A stretch of 62,422 nucleotides of DNA. Source: Clostridia bacterium. GTDB taxonomy: Bacteria; Bacillota; Clostridia; Oscillospirales; SIG627. Location: contig JAFXEX010000021.1 in NCBI GenBank assembly GCA_017520825.1, forward strand, positions 1 to 62,422, written 5' to 3'. How positions within the stretch are numbered: the stretch's first letter is position 1; each line of letters begins with the position of its first letter. The translations under genes were made by a program, and so were the position numbers. This document shows, piece after piece, positions 24,044-33,712 of this stretch. The notes below the pieces were generated by a model. It had not been told where the DNA came from. It was given only the letters and a program-made list of their open reading frames with translations, and did no database searches.

Positions 24044-24991
24044 ATGAAACTAACGTCCTTTAATACCGACGTTGAAAACGTTTCAAAGCTTCCTGACCGT
24101 CCCAATATCGAAAGTGGATATACTGCCGAAGCGTTGAAGGAGGTTTTTGACAAGGCAGGAGTTGACATCAAGGAATATATCAACGGCGTTCTTATAGAGG
24201 AGCTTGCTTCAAAGACCACTGGAAATAGTGGAGCCGACAGAATAGGCTCGGGAGCGATAACCACCGTTCCCGGCGACACGGTACAGGCAAAGCTCGAGGA
24301 GCTTTCAAACCAGATTAACGGATTGGCAAATCAGTCCATTCCCGACGGCTCTCTCACTGCCGACAAGCTTGCCCCCGAGGTAGCCGATTTTATAGAAAAC
24401 CTTTCCTTCAGAGCACACGTATTTTATAAGCCCGGCGAGCACGCCTTTGAAATCACCCGTACGGGAACTTATAAAATTACTGCCGTAGGTGGTGGAGCAG
24501 GAGGAGGTATTATGCCCACTGATGCTTCACGCAAGTTGGGTGGAGGCGCAGGCGCCGTGTCTATCGTCTGGACGACTTTATACGAGGGCACCATATGCTT
24601 TGCTCATGTTGGAGCAGGTGGAAAAGGTCTTACCGTTGACGGAACGTCAATGGTTTCAAACGCTCAGGACGGTGAGGCCTCATACCTTGATGCCCACGGC
24701 TACTATGAGGTTTACGCCGAGGGTGGAAAATTCGGGCTTGGAACGAGAGCACTTTCGGAAAACGGAAGTGTGAACATTGCAGGAGGATATCCCAAGATGT
24801 CCGACTACTCCGGTGGTGAAGTGCATTTTGCTATGGGTGGAGATTGCATATATGGTAACGGAGGCGCCTTTGAGGGTGACGTAGCCGGTATCGGTGGTGG
24901 TGGATACGCAGGCTGTCCCTTAGGCGGTGGAGCTTACAGTCAGGGCTATGACGGTGGCAACGGCCTCGTAATCGTTGAGTTCGTGGAATAA
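24044..24991 (+). CDS. Tail fibre / glycine-rich adhesin-like protein
   Basis: 315 residues; start at 24044 after AAAGGAGAA. The N-terminal part is helical (AEALKEVFDKAGVDIKEYIN), then a stalk segment DTVQAKLEELSNQINGLANQ and SIPDGSLTADKLAPEVADFI that recurs in many phage fibres. From about residue 145 there is a glycine-rich sheet domain (AVGGGAGGGIM, GGGAGAV, GAGGKGL, GGGGYAGCPLGGGAYSQGYD) as in fibre-tip adhesins. It probably binds a cell-surface or glycan target. It overlaps nothing and is followed by the endolysin gene. Confidence 0.72.
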   Translation: MKLTSFNTDVENVSKLPDRPNIESGYTAEALKEVFDKAGVDIKEYINGVLIEELASKTTGNSGADRIGSGAITTVPGDTVQAKLEELSNQINGLANQSIPDGSLTADKLAPEVADFIENLSFRAHVFYKPGEHAFEITRTGTYKITAVGGGAGGGIMPTDASRKLGGGAGAVSIVWTTLYEGTICFAHVGAGGKGLTVDGTSMVSNAQDGEASYLDAHGYYEVYAEGGKFGLGTRALSENGSVNIAGGYPKMSDYSGGEVHFAMGGDCIYGNGGAFEGDVAGIGGGGYAGCPLGGGAYSQGYDGGNGLVIVEFVE

Positions 24992-25004
24992 GGAGGGATA
25001 CAGA

Positions 25005-25577
25005 ATGGCAGTAAAGGAATATTCCTATGAAAAAAACGGAAACGACAGACTCAGTCCCCATTTCAGAGTGAAGGAGTTCCGTGCAAGGCGTGGTGGTAAG
25101 CTTGACGGAGACAGAATACTTATTTCGGAAGAGCTGATTGAAATGCTTGAAAAGCTTTCAAGGGCAGTGCGCTACAAGGCGATTATAGTAACCGACGGCT
25201 ACAGAACGGAAGCCTACGACAAGCAATTGACAGGCAAAATCGGTCAGCACACCAAAGGACTTGCTGCAGACGTATGGGTTGACGGCTATACAGCCTACGA
25301 GCTGGCAGCAATAGCCGAGCTTCTTGGCTTTGACGGAATAGGCGTTATAAACAAGCGATGCATTCACCTTGACGTGAGGGGCTATAAAAGCTATTTCGTT
25401 GAGAACAGTCAGATTGCATCCGACACCTACTCGGTCAGAACCTTTTTATGTCCCGAGACCTATCATAAGCTTGTCCAGAAGCTTTTCGTACTCAACGACA
25501 ACACTATAGAATATCTGAAAAAATGGAAATGGAGTGACCTGCTTTTTGAAAAGCTCACGGCAGGTGCTCTTGCATAA
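25005..25577 (+). CDS. Peptidase M15 family endolysin (D,D-carboxypeptidase/endopeptidase, VanY/YcbK-like)
   Basis: 190 residues; ATG at 25005 after GGAGGGAT. M15 zinc ligands can be seen: TDGYRTEAYDKQLTG, GQHTKGLAADVWVDG (first His and Asp), and CIHLDVRGYK with the last His. The N-terminal SPHFRVKEFRARRG is the usual lead-in of M15_3 enzymes. No signal peptide, so it would need a holin or be carried in a particle. Cleaves peptidoglycan cross-bridges. C-terminal 60 residues (YSVRTFLCPETYHKLVQKLF) are of unknown role. Confidence 0.85.
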   Translation: MAVKEYSYEKNGNDRLSPHFRVKEFRARRGGKLDGDRILISEELIEMLEKLSRAVRYKAIIVTDGYRTEAYDKQLTGKIGQHTKGLAADVWVDGYTAYELAAIAELLGFDGIGVINKRCIHLDVRGYKSYFVENSQIASDTYSVRTFLCPETYHKLVQKLFVLNDNTIEYLKKWKWSDLLFEKLTAGALA

Positions 25578-25591
25578 AAGGAGGTGATATT

Positions 25592-26485
25592 TTGTCAACC
25601 AACGGAAAAAGCTATGCACAGTCGGTGCTTGAAGGCTACGCCGGAACCTTAAAAAGATTGCAGGATCGCTACGCTTCGGTTGTCGCCGACATTGACCGTG
25701 AGTATAAGCTTAAAAACAAGGAAATAGACAGTGAAGCCAAGAAAAAGAAGAGCGTTGCCGACGCATCGAATAAGGTGTCCCTTCACAACACCAAGTCGTC
25801 ATTGCTTGATAAGGGACTGTCACACTCGGGTGAATCTGCTCAGGCTGATATAGACCACAACCTTGCCCGAAATTATGCCTTTTCTGAAATTGAGGAGGAC
25901 GCCTCAAGAGAAAAGGCGCAGAACGAAAACGCAAGAGCCAAGGCAAAGTCAACGGCGTTTACCGATTATCTCAACAGCGTGAATGAAGCCGAGGCAAAAA
26001 TGAACTCTGCATACGCCGACCAGCTTAACGCTGACCGTGAATATGAAGCAGAGCGTGACGATGAGAAGCACGACAGATACGTGGAAAACCGAGAATATGA
26101 GGCAGAGCGTGAGAACGAGGTGTTTGACCGATACGTGACCAACCGTGAGTATGAGGCAGAGCGTGAGGATGAAGCCTATGACAGATATGCTGACCAGCGT
26201 GATTATAACGCAGAGCAGGGAGAGGGCTCCAACGGAGGCTCAGGCTCAAATGGGTCGGGTAAGACGTCGGGCTCAAAGACGGATGACCGTATAGACCCCG
26301 ACATATCTCCTCAGGATTTTGTGGATAAGATAAAAATGAACTATTACTCACAGGCCTATCCCACCGAGGAGAAGCGTAAGGCTGCCATAAGAAAGGTGAT
26401 TGACGTAATAATCAATGACCAGACTCTCACCTATTCCTACAGACATCAGGTGAAGATATACGCCAAGGCAATGGGACTCTATTAA
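25592..26485 (+). CDS. Coiled-coil protein with 18-residue repeats, possible internal virion/ejection protein
   Basis: 297 residues from TTG 25592 with AAAGGAGGTGA upstream. Residues 1-150 are helical and charged (LQDRYASVVADIDREYKLKN). Residues about 150-205 hold three tandem 18-residue repeats of the type NREYEAERENEVFDRYVT, then a Gly/Ser linker (GEGSNGGSGSNGSGK) and a C-terminal helical domain (VDKIKMNYYSQAYPTEEKRK). No membrane helix. Similar highly charged helical proteins are ejected with DNA by podoviruses or act as tape-measure/hub components; no family is recognised. Last gene of the module. Confidence 0.65.
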   Translation: MSTNGKSYAQSVLEGYAGTLKRLQDRYASVVADIDREYKLKNKEIDSEAKKKKSVADASNKVSLHNTKSSLLDKGLSHSGESAQADIDHNLARNYAFSEIEEDASREKAQNENARAKAKSTAFTDYLNSVNEAEAKMNSAYADQLNADREYEAERDDEKHDRYVENREYEAERENEVFDRYVTNREYEAEREDEAYDRYADQRDYNAEQGEGSNGGSGSNGSGKTSGSKTDDRIDPDISPQDFVDKIKMNYYSQAYPTEEKRKAAIRKVIDVIINDQTLTYSYRHQVKIYAKAMGLY

Positions 26486-26825
26486 GGAGACGTTAAAAAC
26501 GCCCAGACTACCAAAAACAGAATAAATAAGGACGAAAATGATTTTTATGTTGCTACCTATATCAAGAGGTAAAACTCATAAATGAGTTTTTTGAAAAATT
26601 ATATGCTTTTGGCTATGAATCAAACCTTGCCACTGTGGTACAATTGTACGCCGACGGGCTTCGGTTTGTTCATTCTGAACGTTTTTTCCTATCTCCCGAG
26701 TATCAGGGCTGTAAAAAACTCGAACATAGTTTTTTACAGTCCTTTTTTTGCTTGTAAGCTTGCTTATTTGCATATTATATTGCCTTACTGTTAATACTTA
26801 CCATACAGTTTTTAAGGAGACTAAT
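26486..26825. other. Intergenic region after the phage-like module
   Basis: Contains an AACTCAT/ATGAGTT hairpin (26573-26587) and the strong terminator at 26707. One frame is open without a start from 26542 to 26757 and reads protein-like (EFFEKLYAFGYESN, VVQLYADGLRFVHSERFF), but it runs through the terminator and lacks a ribosome site, so a decayed gene is possible at most. A weak promoter candidate for the next gene is TTGCAT (26768) with TAATAC (26792). Confidence 0.4.
26707..26749 (+). terminator. Terminator between phage-like module and glucan synthase gene
   Basis: GGCTGTAAAAAACT (26707-26720) pairs with AGTTTTTTACAGTCC (26728-26742, one bulge) and is followed by seven T. Confidence 0.85.
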
Positions 26826-29800
26826 ATGGATAAGAGCAAAGTAAAAGAGATACTTATAAGAGCCAGAAGCCAAGAGGAAAAGGAAATCATAAAAAAGGGA
26901 AGGTCCTATAAAAAAGCATACTTCCGTTTAAAGCGCCGTGTAATGAGAGAAAGGGAAGGGGCGCTATTTGACAATTTTTATCTTATTGAGGAAGCCTATT
27001 CGTCGGTAAAGGGAGTAAGAATTTCCCCGAAATTAAGATACTATGCATCAATTCTTCTGTCGGTTATGACCAGTGAGAGCATATCCGACGACCTTTCTGC
27101 CTTCTTTGACGTTGTGTCGGACACTCTGGAGTCGGACCAGTGCGAAAGGGTGAGAGAAGCCCTTTTCGGAGAATGTATTATAGCCCTTGCAGACAAAAGC
27201 CTTGAGTCCCCCGAGCTGATACGGGGGCTTCAGGCGTTTGATTTTGCACCCTTTATGATGGGCTACGTCAGGTACGAGCAATTGTTGAGACGGGATAGCG
27301 TTTACGCCCATCTTGACCGTGAGAGCAGGGCTCTGTACAAGGAAAAAATAAAGATATACTCCAAAAAAAGAGGGCTTACCTTTACCGAGGGATGTCAGCG
27401 CCTCACCGACGAGGCAAGTGAAAAAAAGTGCCACATAGGAGAGCTTTTGCCCTTTCAGAATGGGGAGAGCCTATGGCTTACAGTACCTCTCGCTTTTTTT
27501 GTAGTTCTGTCCTACGTTATGATACGGGCGTTGAGAACGGCCCTTTCTCCCACCTTAACGGCAACGGTGTTTTTACTGTCGTTGCTTCCCCTGTGGCAGA
27601 CTGCCTTCGACCTGTTCGTGCCCGTTGTGGCGAGATTCAGAAAAAGTGACATTCTGCCAAGAATTGACCTTCCCAAAATCACCGAGGACTGCGCAACGCT
27701 GACGGCAGTGGCAACCCTTGGTACGAGCGTGGAGGAAGTAAAAAGAATATTTTCAAATTTAGAGCTTATCAGCCTTAAAACGCGAAGTCGTGGCAAGGAC
27801 GAGTTTGCCTTTTGGGGAGTTCTCCTTGACCTGCCCGAAAGCAAGAGTCCAAAGGGGGCAGAGGACGAAAAAATAATAAAAGAAGCAAAAAAAGAGGTTG
27901 ACAGACTCAACCGACTTTATAACAATCGCTTCCTGCTTTTTACGAGAGAGCGTGTTTTCAACGAAAGGGATGGCATTTATACCTCTCACGAGAGGAAGCG
28001 TGGCGCAATAGTGGAGCTTGTAAAGCTTCTTGACGGCAAGGAAAGCCGTCTTGAGACCTACGGGGTGGCGCTCCCCAAAATCAAGTACGTACTCACTCTT
28101 GACTCGGATACCGATATGGAGCTTGGCGCTCTCAATAGAATGGTTGGAACCATGCTACACCCCATGAACACCCCCGTTATTGAGGAGAGAGGGGGCGTAA
28201 GGGTGGTTACAAAGGGCTTCGGCATACTTCAGCCTGCCCTTGTAAATACCATTGAATCGGCGTACAAAACAAGGTTTTCTGCGCTTATGTCGGGCGCAGG
28301 GGGAGTGGACGCCTATCATTCGTCAATATTCAATCTCAACAGCGTGCTTTTCGGCAGGGGGCTTTTCTGTGGGAAGGGACTTTTTGACGTATCAGCCTTT
28401 GCGCAAACCCTTATTGACGCCTTTCCCGACGGCATCGTATTAAGCCACGATATACTTGAGGGCACAAGGCTGAGGGCAGGCTATCTGTCGGATATATGCT
28501 TTTTCGATTCAGTACCCTCAAACGCAATATCCTTCTATAACAGGGCCCACCGATGGGCAAGAGGGGATATACAGTCCCTCGTCTTTACGGGACGGTACGT
28601 TAATGCTCCCAAGGGGAAAATTAAAAATCCAATGCTTTCCTCCGAGCGCTTCGTGTTTTTTATGAACACTGCTTCGCTGACAGTCCCCATTTTTCAGGTG
28701 CTGGGGCTTTTCGCACTGATGTGGTACGGAATAGAGGAGCTGACGCTGGTTTCCTTTTTCTTTCTGTTACCCTCCTTTACGCCACTTCTCAACGAGGTCC
28801 TTCGTTCCTCCTTCCACGGCTCGCTGACCAACATTCTGAGAAGATTTTTCGGGGATACGGTAACGGCGCTTTACCGAGAAAGCATAATGCTTGGCTACCG
28901 ACTTTCTGCCCTTGCCTTTCAAGCGTACAAAAACACCGACGCCATCGTACGCTCAATCTGGCGAATGCGAGTGTCGGGCAAAAAGCTCCTTGAATGGACT
29001 ACTGCAAGTCAGGGAGAAAAGAAGAAAAACAGCCTTTCCTCATCCTTCCTTTACACTCTTCCATCTTTTCTTGCAGGGGTGTTTATGCTCTCCTTTTCAA
29101 AACTTTCCCTTTGCAAGCTGATAGGAATACTATGGTGCATCTTTTTTATCGTGGCTTATTATCTTGGCAAGAGCGCCCCACAGAAAGAACTGTCCCCTCA
29201 ACGCAAAAAAACGCTCACAAGGTATGCTCGTGATATATGGTGCTATTTTGAAAAATACGTTGACGAAACCAACAACCATCTGCCACCCGACAACGTGTCG
29301 GTATTTCCCTCGTCGGATATAGCCTATCGCACCTCGCCTACGAATATAGGGCTTTACCTTCTTGCAGTACAGTCGGCGCTGGACTTTTCGTTTATAACTC
29401 CCGACGAGGCACTTGACCGTATAGAAAAAACGGTGACTACCATTGAAAAAATGCCTAAATACCGAGGTCAACTGTATAATTGGTACAGTACGGTCAGCCT
29501 TGAGGTAATAGGTCAGGAATATATTTCAACGGTAGACAGTGGCAACTTCATTGCCTGCCTCGTGGCACTTTACGAGGGACTTGCTCCACTTGAGAAGGGT
29601 AACAAAAGAGTAAGGGAGCTACGCACAAGAATAAAGCAGATAGAAAACGAAACGGATTTTCGCTTTCTGTTCAATCCCTCACGCAACCTTTTTTCTCTCG
29701 GCTTTTTTACAGACGGAGAAAAGCAGGACACCATAGTTTACGATATGTATATGAGTGAGGCGCGCACCACCGACTATTACGCCGTTGCCCGAGGCATCGT

Positions 29801-32800
29801 GCGTGACTCTCATTGGTGGTCTCTTTCACGGCCTCTCATCACTACTCTCGGTGGCATCGGCGCTCTTTCCTGGAGTGGTACGGCGTTCGAATATTTTATG
29901 CCCCATTTACTTTTGCCTCTTTATAAAAACAGCTTTGCCCAGGAGGCGTTGAGCTATGCTTTTTCAGAGCAGATTAAAGCCTCGGCTTCATTAGGCAGAG
30001 AGCGTGTGTTCGGCATATCCGAAAGTGGATATTTTGCCTTTGACGAGTCCCTTGGCTATCAGTACCGAGCCTTTGGCGTGTCGTCATTGTCACGGCGAGT
30101 TGAAGGTGAGAGTCAAATGGTAATATCCCCCTATTCCTCCTTCCTGATGCTGAGAGCAGGCACGGGCATTGCTATGAAAAATCTTGAAGCTCTGGAGAGG
30201 TGGGGAATGTACGGTGAATTCGGCTTTTACGAGGCTGTAGATCTTTGCCCCTCACGAGTGGGTGACAGAGCGTCGGTGGTAAAAAGCTTTATGAGTCACC
30301 ATATGGGTATGAGTCTGGTTGCCTGCGCCAATGCAGTTTTTGACGATGTTTTCGTAAAGCGTTTTATGTCCGACAAGGAAATGAAGGCAGTATCCGAGCT
30401 ATTGAAGGAAGCCGTACCTGCCGATGCCAACGGCGTTAAAAAGGAAAAGCTTCAAAAACCCGTTGAGCCAAGAAAGAGAATCAGTGCAACGGCAAGGGAT
30501 TCGGGACTTCGCACCGAGGCGTCCACCTGGGCATTGACAGGTAAGGAAGCGTCAGCCGTCTTTTTCGAGAGGGGAGTGATAAGCGTTGACTTGTCCTGTG
30601 GCAAGGGCAAATTCATCTCTGCCATCCAACCCGTTGACCAGACCCGTAATTTCTCCCTTTTCGTATTCAGCCGAGTGGGTGACCGAGTTTCCTCACCCTC
30701 AGTTTCTCCCGACGTCAGCTATTCCTTTGATTCGGGCTTTGTCGAGTACCGACAGGGCGAGCTGACTGCCACCTTCAGCCTTTCCTCACGCACTACGGCA
30801 ATGCGAATAAGACTTGAGGCAGAGGGGGAGAAGGGATGCGTAGGCTTGTACCTCGAGCCTCTTTTTACCACCCTTGACGGCTTTCTTTCCCACCCTGCCT
30901 TCCACAACCTTTTCTTTAAAGCAGAATACTCCGATTCAACACTCGTCCTTACAAGGCAGGGCGAAAAGCCATACTCCTTCGCCCTTGTGGCAAGTACCCC
31001 CTTTACCTTTGAGACCTCAAGGGAAAGACTGTTTGACAAAACCGAATTCTGCCTTGAAGCCCTCGTAAACGCAACGGCAAGGTCTCTTTCAAGGGAAACC
31101 GAATGTTTGCCGATTTCACCCTGCGTTTTTGTAAAGAGTGACTTTACGGCAAGAACGGAAACCACTTTCGTCTTGGGTTGGGGAAGGACTAAAAGTGAGG
31201 CGATAACTAACGCAAGGGAAGAGCTTGAAATTCCATTTTCAAGAAGCGTAAAGCATTCCCGAGAGCTTTTTTACAGCGCCCTTACGGCAGCAGGTGGTGA
31301 TTTTGACCGAAGCATTTATGAAGCATTGCTCACGGCGTTGCGCCCCCAAGCGTCCCCCGCCTTCAAAAGCTCACTTCCCGAAGCGTTTGGTAAGGGGGCA
31401 GTGTACTCCATGGGACTTTCGGGCGACCTCCCCGTGTTCCTTGTGAAAAAGGACAGACCCAGAGAGGAGCTTGAAAAGCTTTTGCAGTGCCACAAGCTTC
31501 ACTATATTATGGGAGTGCGCTACGAGTTGCTTCTGGAAATCAGTGGAGACGGGTATTATGCAGGTGGTAAGGGTGAGCTTGAAGCCCTGATAGACCGACT
31601 GCAATGCACCTTCCTCGTGGGAAGAAGGGGTGGAATTCACTTTGCCGATCTGACTACAATTTCCCAAACGGCGCTTCACTCACTTGCTTCCTGCACTTAT
31701 CCGTCACAAAGGCGAATAACCAAATTCCCCTATAATCAAACGGTTACCGAAGTGCATCAGTGCGAGGCAGAGGAAGGGGATATTCTCATTAAGGAAAAGC
31801 CCTCTGTTTTGTGGTCCCACGTTATTGCTTCTGCTACCTTTGGCACAATGCTTTCTCACAGGAGTCTGGGTAACACTTGGGTGTACAATTCAAGACTTTC
31901 GAGAATAACCTATTGGGAAAACGACAGTGTAGGTGGGTACTTCTCTGAAAAGCTGTTAATGGAGAAGGACGGCGTATACAAGGACCTTTGCGCCTCTGCC
32001 TTTGCCACTCGTTTTTCCTGTGGACGCGCAGAATATATAGGACGGCACTTTAATATAAAGGTAGCCATACATCCAACCCTTATGTTCAAGGCAGTGAGCG
32101 TTACCGTTGAAAACGACGACTTTTCTCTTCTCTACCGATTTCTGCCCGTTCTTGACGATTTTCCTCGTCCGTCGGGCAGGATAGAGTATTTCTCTGACAG
32201 TAAAAGCTCGGTAATTTTCAAAAACGTGTTTTCCGATTCCCTTACCGACGGCTTTGGTTACCTTCTTTTGCCCTTTGAAAAGGAGATAGAGCTTTCAGAT
32301 GGCTTCGGTGTGCGTTGCGCCAGAGGTGGTGAGGTCGTTTTCGTGCTGGGCTACGCCAAGGGACAAAGGCATTATGACGCCGTGCGTGAGTATTTTACCA
32401 CTCATCGCTTTTCTGACGTCTGGTTACTGTCTCACAGCTTTTTATATAACCCCCTTAAAAACGAAAAGGACTTCTGGATTTCCTATCAGACCCTCGTGTC
32501 ACGCTTTTTTGCAAGGAGTGGTCCCTATCAGTCGGGAGGAGCGTGGGGCTTTCGTGATCAGGCGCAGGACTGTCTGTCACTCCTTGACGTTTCTCCCAAA
32601 ACCGTGTACGCCCATATTATGCGAATGGCGTCCCATCAGTACAAGGAGGGCGACGTTCAGCATTGGTGGCACTCAAGACGGGGAGTGAGAACTCATTGCT
32701 CGGACGACTATCTGTGGCTTGTGTGGCTTACCTGCATATACGTTTTGAGAACAAAGGACAAATCTATCCTCGGTTGTGAAACCCATTATCTCAATTCTGC

Positions 32801-33680
32801 GCCCTTGACCAGATTTGAAAAGGACAGATATGAAATTCCCGAAAAGACACCCGAGCGTTATCCTCTTTCCCATCATCTGAAATCGGCCCTTGATTTATTG
32901 GTGTCACGTGGGCTTGGCGAGCATTCTCTTCCGTTTATATTAGGGGGAGATTGGAACGACGGAATGAATATGCTCCCCGACGGCTCCGAAAGTGTGTGGC
33001 TGGCGTTTTTCGCAAGGCTTGTAATTCATCTCTACACAGAGGTGACGGGAGATAAAAGCTACTGTGAGCTTTCTGAGAGGTTGAAAAACGGAATTGAGAG
33101 CTACGCCTTTTTCTCGGACAGATACGCCAGAGCCTTTCTGCCCGACGGGGAGGTATTGGGCGTTGAGGGGTCAGACTATTTCTGTATTGACGCTCTCCCA
33201 CAAGCCTTTGCATCCCTTTGTCACGCCGTTATAGGTGACGGAAATCCGTCACGCATAACTCTTGCGCTTGATTCGGCGTGGAAAAGCCTTTACGACCCCA
33301 AAAAGCGTATTTTCAAGCTGTTTACACCGCCTATTGACACCTTTGATAAAAAAATCGGATATCTTTCAGCCTATCCCGAGGGAATGAGAGAAAATGGAGG
33401 TCAGTATACTCACGCATCGGTGTGGAGCGCTATGGCTTTTCTCTACGCCCCCGAAAAAAGAGAGGAAAACCTGAAGAGAGCCAAGACCCTTGCCGAAGCG
33501 CTCAATCCTGCTACCCACGACGGCGAAGTATATAAGACCGAGCCCTACGTTCTGTGTGGCGACGTTTACTCAAACGGGCGTGGTGGCTGGAGCTGGTATA
33601 CGGGAAGCGCCTCGTGGTACAGAGATTTAATTTTGCGTCTTTCTGACGAAAAGAGGAATAAACGGACTCCTTTGACATAG
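26826..33680 (+). CDS. NdvB-like cyclic beta-glucan synthase / GH94 phosphorylase-type giant membrane protein
   Basis: 2284 residues; ATG at 26826 after AAGGAGA. Residues about 1-210 are helical; membrane helices start near 212 and recur around 610-660 and 740-780. A GT84 glycosyltransferase domain in between contains LTLDSDTDME (DxD near 425). A glycoamylase-like domain follows at about 830-1190 (SHHMGMSLVACANAVF). The C-terminal half holds GH94-type domains with GGAWGFRDQAQDCLSLL, HWWHSRRGVRTHCSDDYLW and GGDWNDGMN (catalytic acid region near 2043). The family makes or processes beta-1,2-glucans. At 2284 residues it is shorter than Brucella or Agrobacterium enzymes (about 2800). Its stop region base-pairs with the next gene's ribosome site. 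Confidence 0.92.
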   Translation: MDKSKVKEILIRARSQEEKEIIKKGRSYKKAYFRLKRRVMREREGALFDNFYLIEEAYSSVKGVRISPKLRYYASILLSVMTSESISDDLSAFFDVVSDTLESDQCERVREALFGECIIALADKSLESPELIRGLQAFDFAPFMMGYVRYEQLLRRDSVYAHLDRESRALYKEKIKIYSKKRGLTFTEGCQRLTDEASEKKCHIGELLPFQNGESLWLTVPLAFFVVLSYVMIRALRTALSPTLTATVFLLSLLPLWQTAFDLFVPVVARFRKSDILPRIDLPKITEDCATLTAVATLGTSVEEVKRIFSNLELISLKTRSRGKDEFAFWGVLLDLPESKSPKGAEDEKIIKEAKKEVDRLNRLYNNRFLLFTRERVFNERDGIYTSHERKRGAIVELVKLLDGKESRLETYGVALPKIKYVLTLDSDTDMELGALNRMVGTMLHPMNTPVIEERGGVRVVTKGFGILQPALVNTIESAYKTRFSALMSGAGGVDAYHSSIFNLNSVLFGRGLFCGKGLFDVSAFAQTLIDAFPDGIVLSHDILEGTRLRAGYLSDICFFDSVPSNAISFYNRAHRWARGDIQSLVFTGRYVNAPKGKIKNPMLSSERFVFFMNTASLTVPIFQVLGLFALMWYGIEELTLVSFFFLLPSFTPLLNEVLRSSFHGSLTNILRRFFGDTVTALYRESIMLGYRLSALAFQAYKNTDAIVRSIWRMRVSGKKLLEWTTASQGEKKKNSLSSSFLYTLPSFLAGVFMLSFSKLSLCKLIGILWCIFFIVAYYLGKSAPQKELSPQRKKTLTRYARDIWCYFEKYVDETNNHLPPDNVSVFPSSDIAYRTSPTNIGLYLLAVQSALDFSFITPDEALDRIEKTVTTIEKMPKYRGQLYNWYSTVSLEVIGQEYISTVDSGNFIACLVALYEGLAPLEKGNKRVRELRTRIKQIENETDFRFLFNPSRNLFSLGFFTDGEKQDTIVYDMYMSEARTTDYYAVARGIVRDSHWWSLSRPLITTLGGIGALSWSGTAFEYFMPHLLLPLYKNSFAQEALSYAFSEQIKASASLGRERVFGISESGYFAFDESLGYQYRAFGVSSLSRRVEGESQMVISPYSSFLMLRAGTGIAMKNLEALERWGMYGEFGFYEAVDLCPSRVGDRASVVKSFMSHHMGMSLVACANAVFDDVFVKRFMSDKEMKAVSELLKEAVPADANGVKKEKLQKPVEPRKRISATARDSGLRTEASTWALTGKEASAVFFERGVISVDLSCGKGKFISAIQPVDQTRNFSLFVFSRVGDRVSSPSVSPDVSYSFDSGFVEYRQGELTATFSLSSRTTAMRIRLEAEGEKGCVGLYLEPLFTTLDGFLSHPAFHNLFFKAEYSDSTLVLTRQGEKPYSFALVASTPFTFETSRERLFDKTEFCLEALVNATARSLSRETECLPISPCVFVKSDFTARTETTFVLGWGRTKSEAITNAREELEIPFSRSVKHSRELFYSALTAAGGDFDRSIYEALLTALRPQASPAFKSSLPEAFGKGAVYSMGLSGDLPVFLVKKDRPREELEKLLQCHKLHYIMGVRYELLLEISGDGYYAGGKGELEALIDRLQCTFLVGRRGGIHFADLTTISQTALHSLASCTYPSQRRITKFPYNQTVTEVHQCEAEEGDILIKEKPSVLWSHVIASATFGTMLSHRSLGNTWVYNSRLSRITYWENDSVGGYFSEKLLMEKDGVYKDLCASAFATRFSCGRAEYIGRHFNIKVAIHPTLMFKAVSVTVENDDFSLLYRFLPVLDDFPRPSGRIEYFSDSKSSVIFKNVFSDSLTDGFGYLLLPFEKEIELSDGFGVRCARGGEVVFVLGYAKGQRHYDAVREYFTTHRFSDVWLLSHSFLYNPLKNEKDFWISYQTLVSRFFARSGPYQSGGAWGFRDQAQDCLSLLDVSPKTVYAHIMRMASHQYKEGDVQHWWHSRRGVRTHCSDDYLWLVWLTCIYVLRTKDKSILGCETHYLNSAPLTRFEKDRYEIPEKTPERYPLSHHLKSALDLLVSRGLGEHSLPFILGGDWNDGMNMLPDGSESVWLAFFARLVIHLYTEVTGDKSYCELSERLKNGIESYAFFSDRYARAFLPDGEVLGVEGSDYFCIDALPQAFASLCHAVIGDGNPSRITLALDSAWKSLYDPKKRIFKLFTPPIDTFDKKIGYLSAYPEGMRENGGQYTHASVWSAMAFLYAPEKREENLKRAKTLAEALNPATHDGEVYKTEPYVLCGDVYSNGRGGWSWYTGSASWYRDLILRLSDEKRNKRTPLT

Positions 33681-33707
33681 AATGTAGCAAAAAGAGTTAA
33701 AGGAGTC
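33665..33707 (+). promoter_or_regulatory. Hairpin sequestering the ribosome binding site of the DUF3794-LysM gene
   Basis: GACTCCTTT (33665-33673), inside the last codons of the glucan synthase gene, pairs perfectly with AAAGGAGTC (33699-33707). The stem extends by GAC/GTT to 12 pairs with one G-U. The paired AAAGGAG is the ribosome site for ATG 33713, so reading through the upstream gene should open it (translational coupling). Confidence 0.6.
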
Positions 33708-33712
33708 ACAAG

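Noticed and set aside
18743..26485. A terminase, integrase or sheath gene hidden in the module
   Set aside because: I read every frame of useful length; none shows Walker A with nuclease motifs, tyrosine/serine recombinase residues or sheath-like sequence.
18600..26800. Flanking att direct repeats of the phage-like module
   Set aside because: Comparing 18600-18743 with 26486-26825 by eye gave no shared stretch beyond A/T-rich words.
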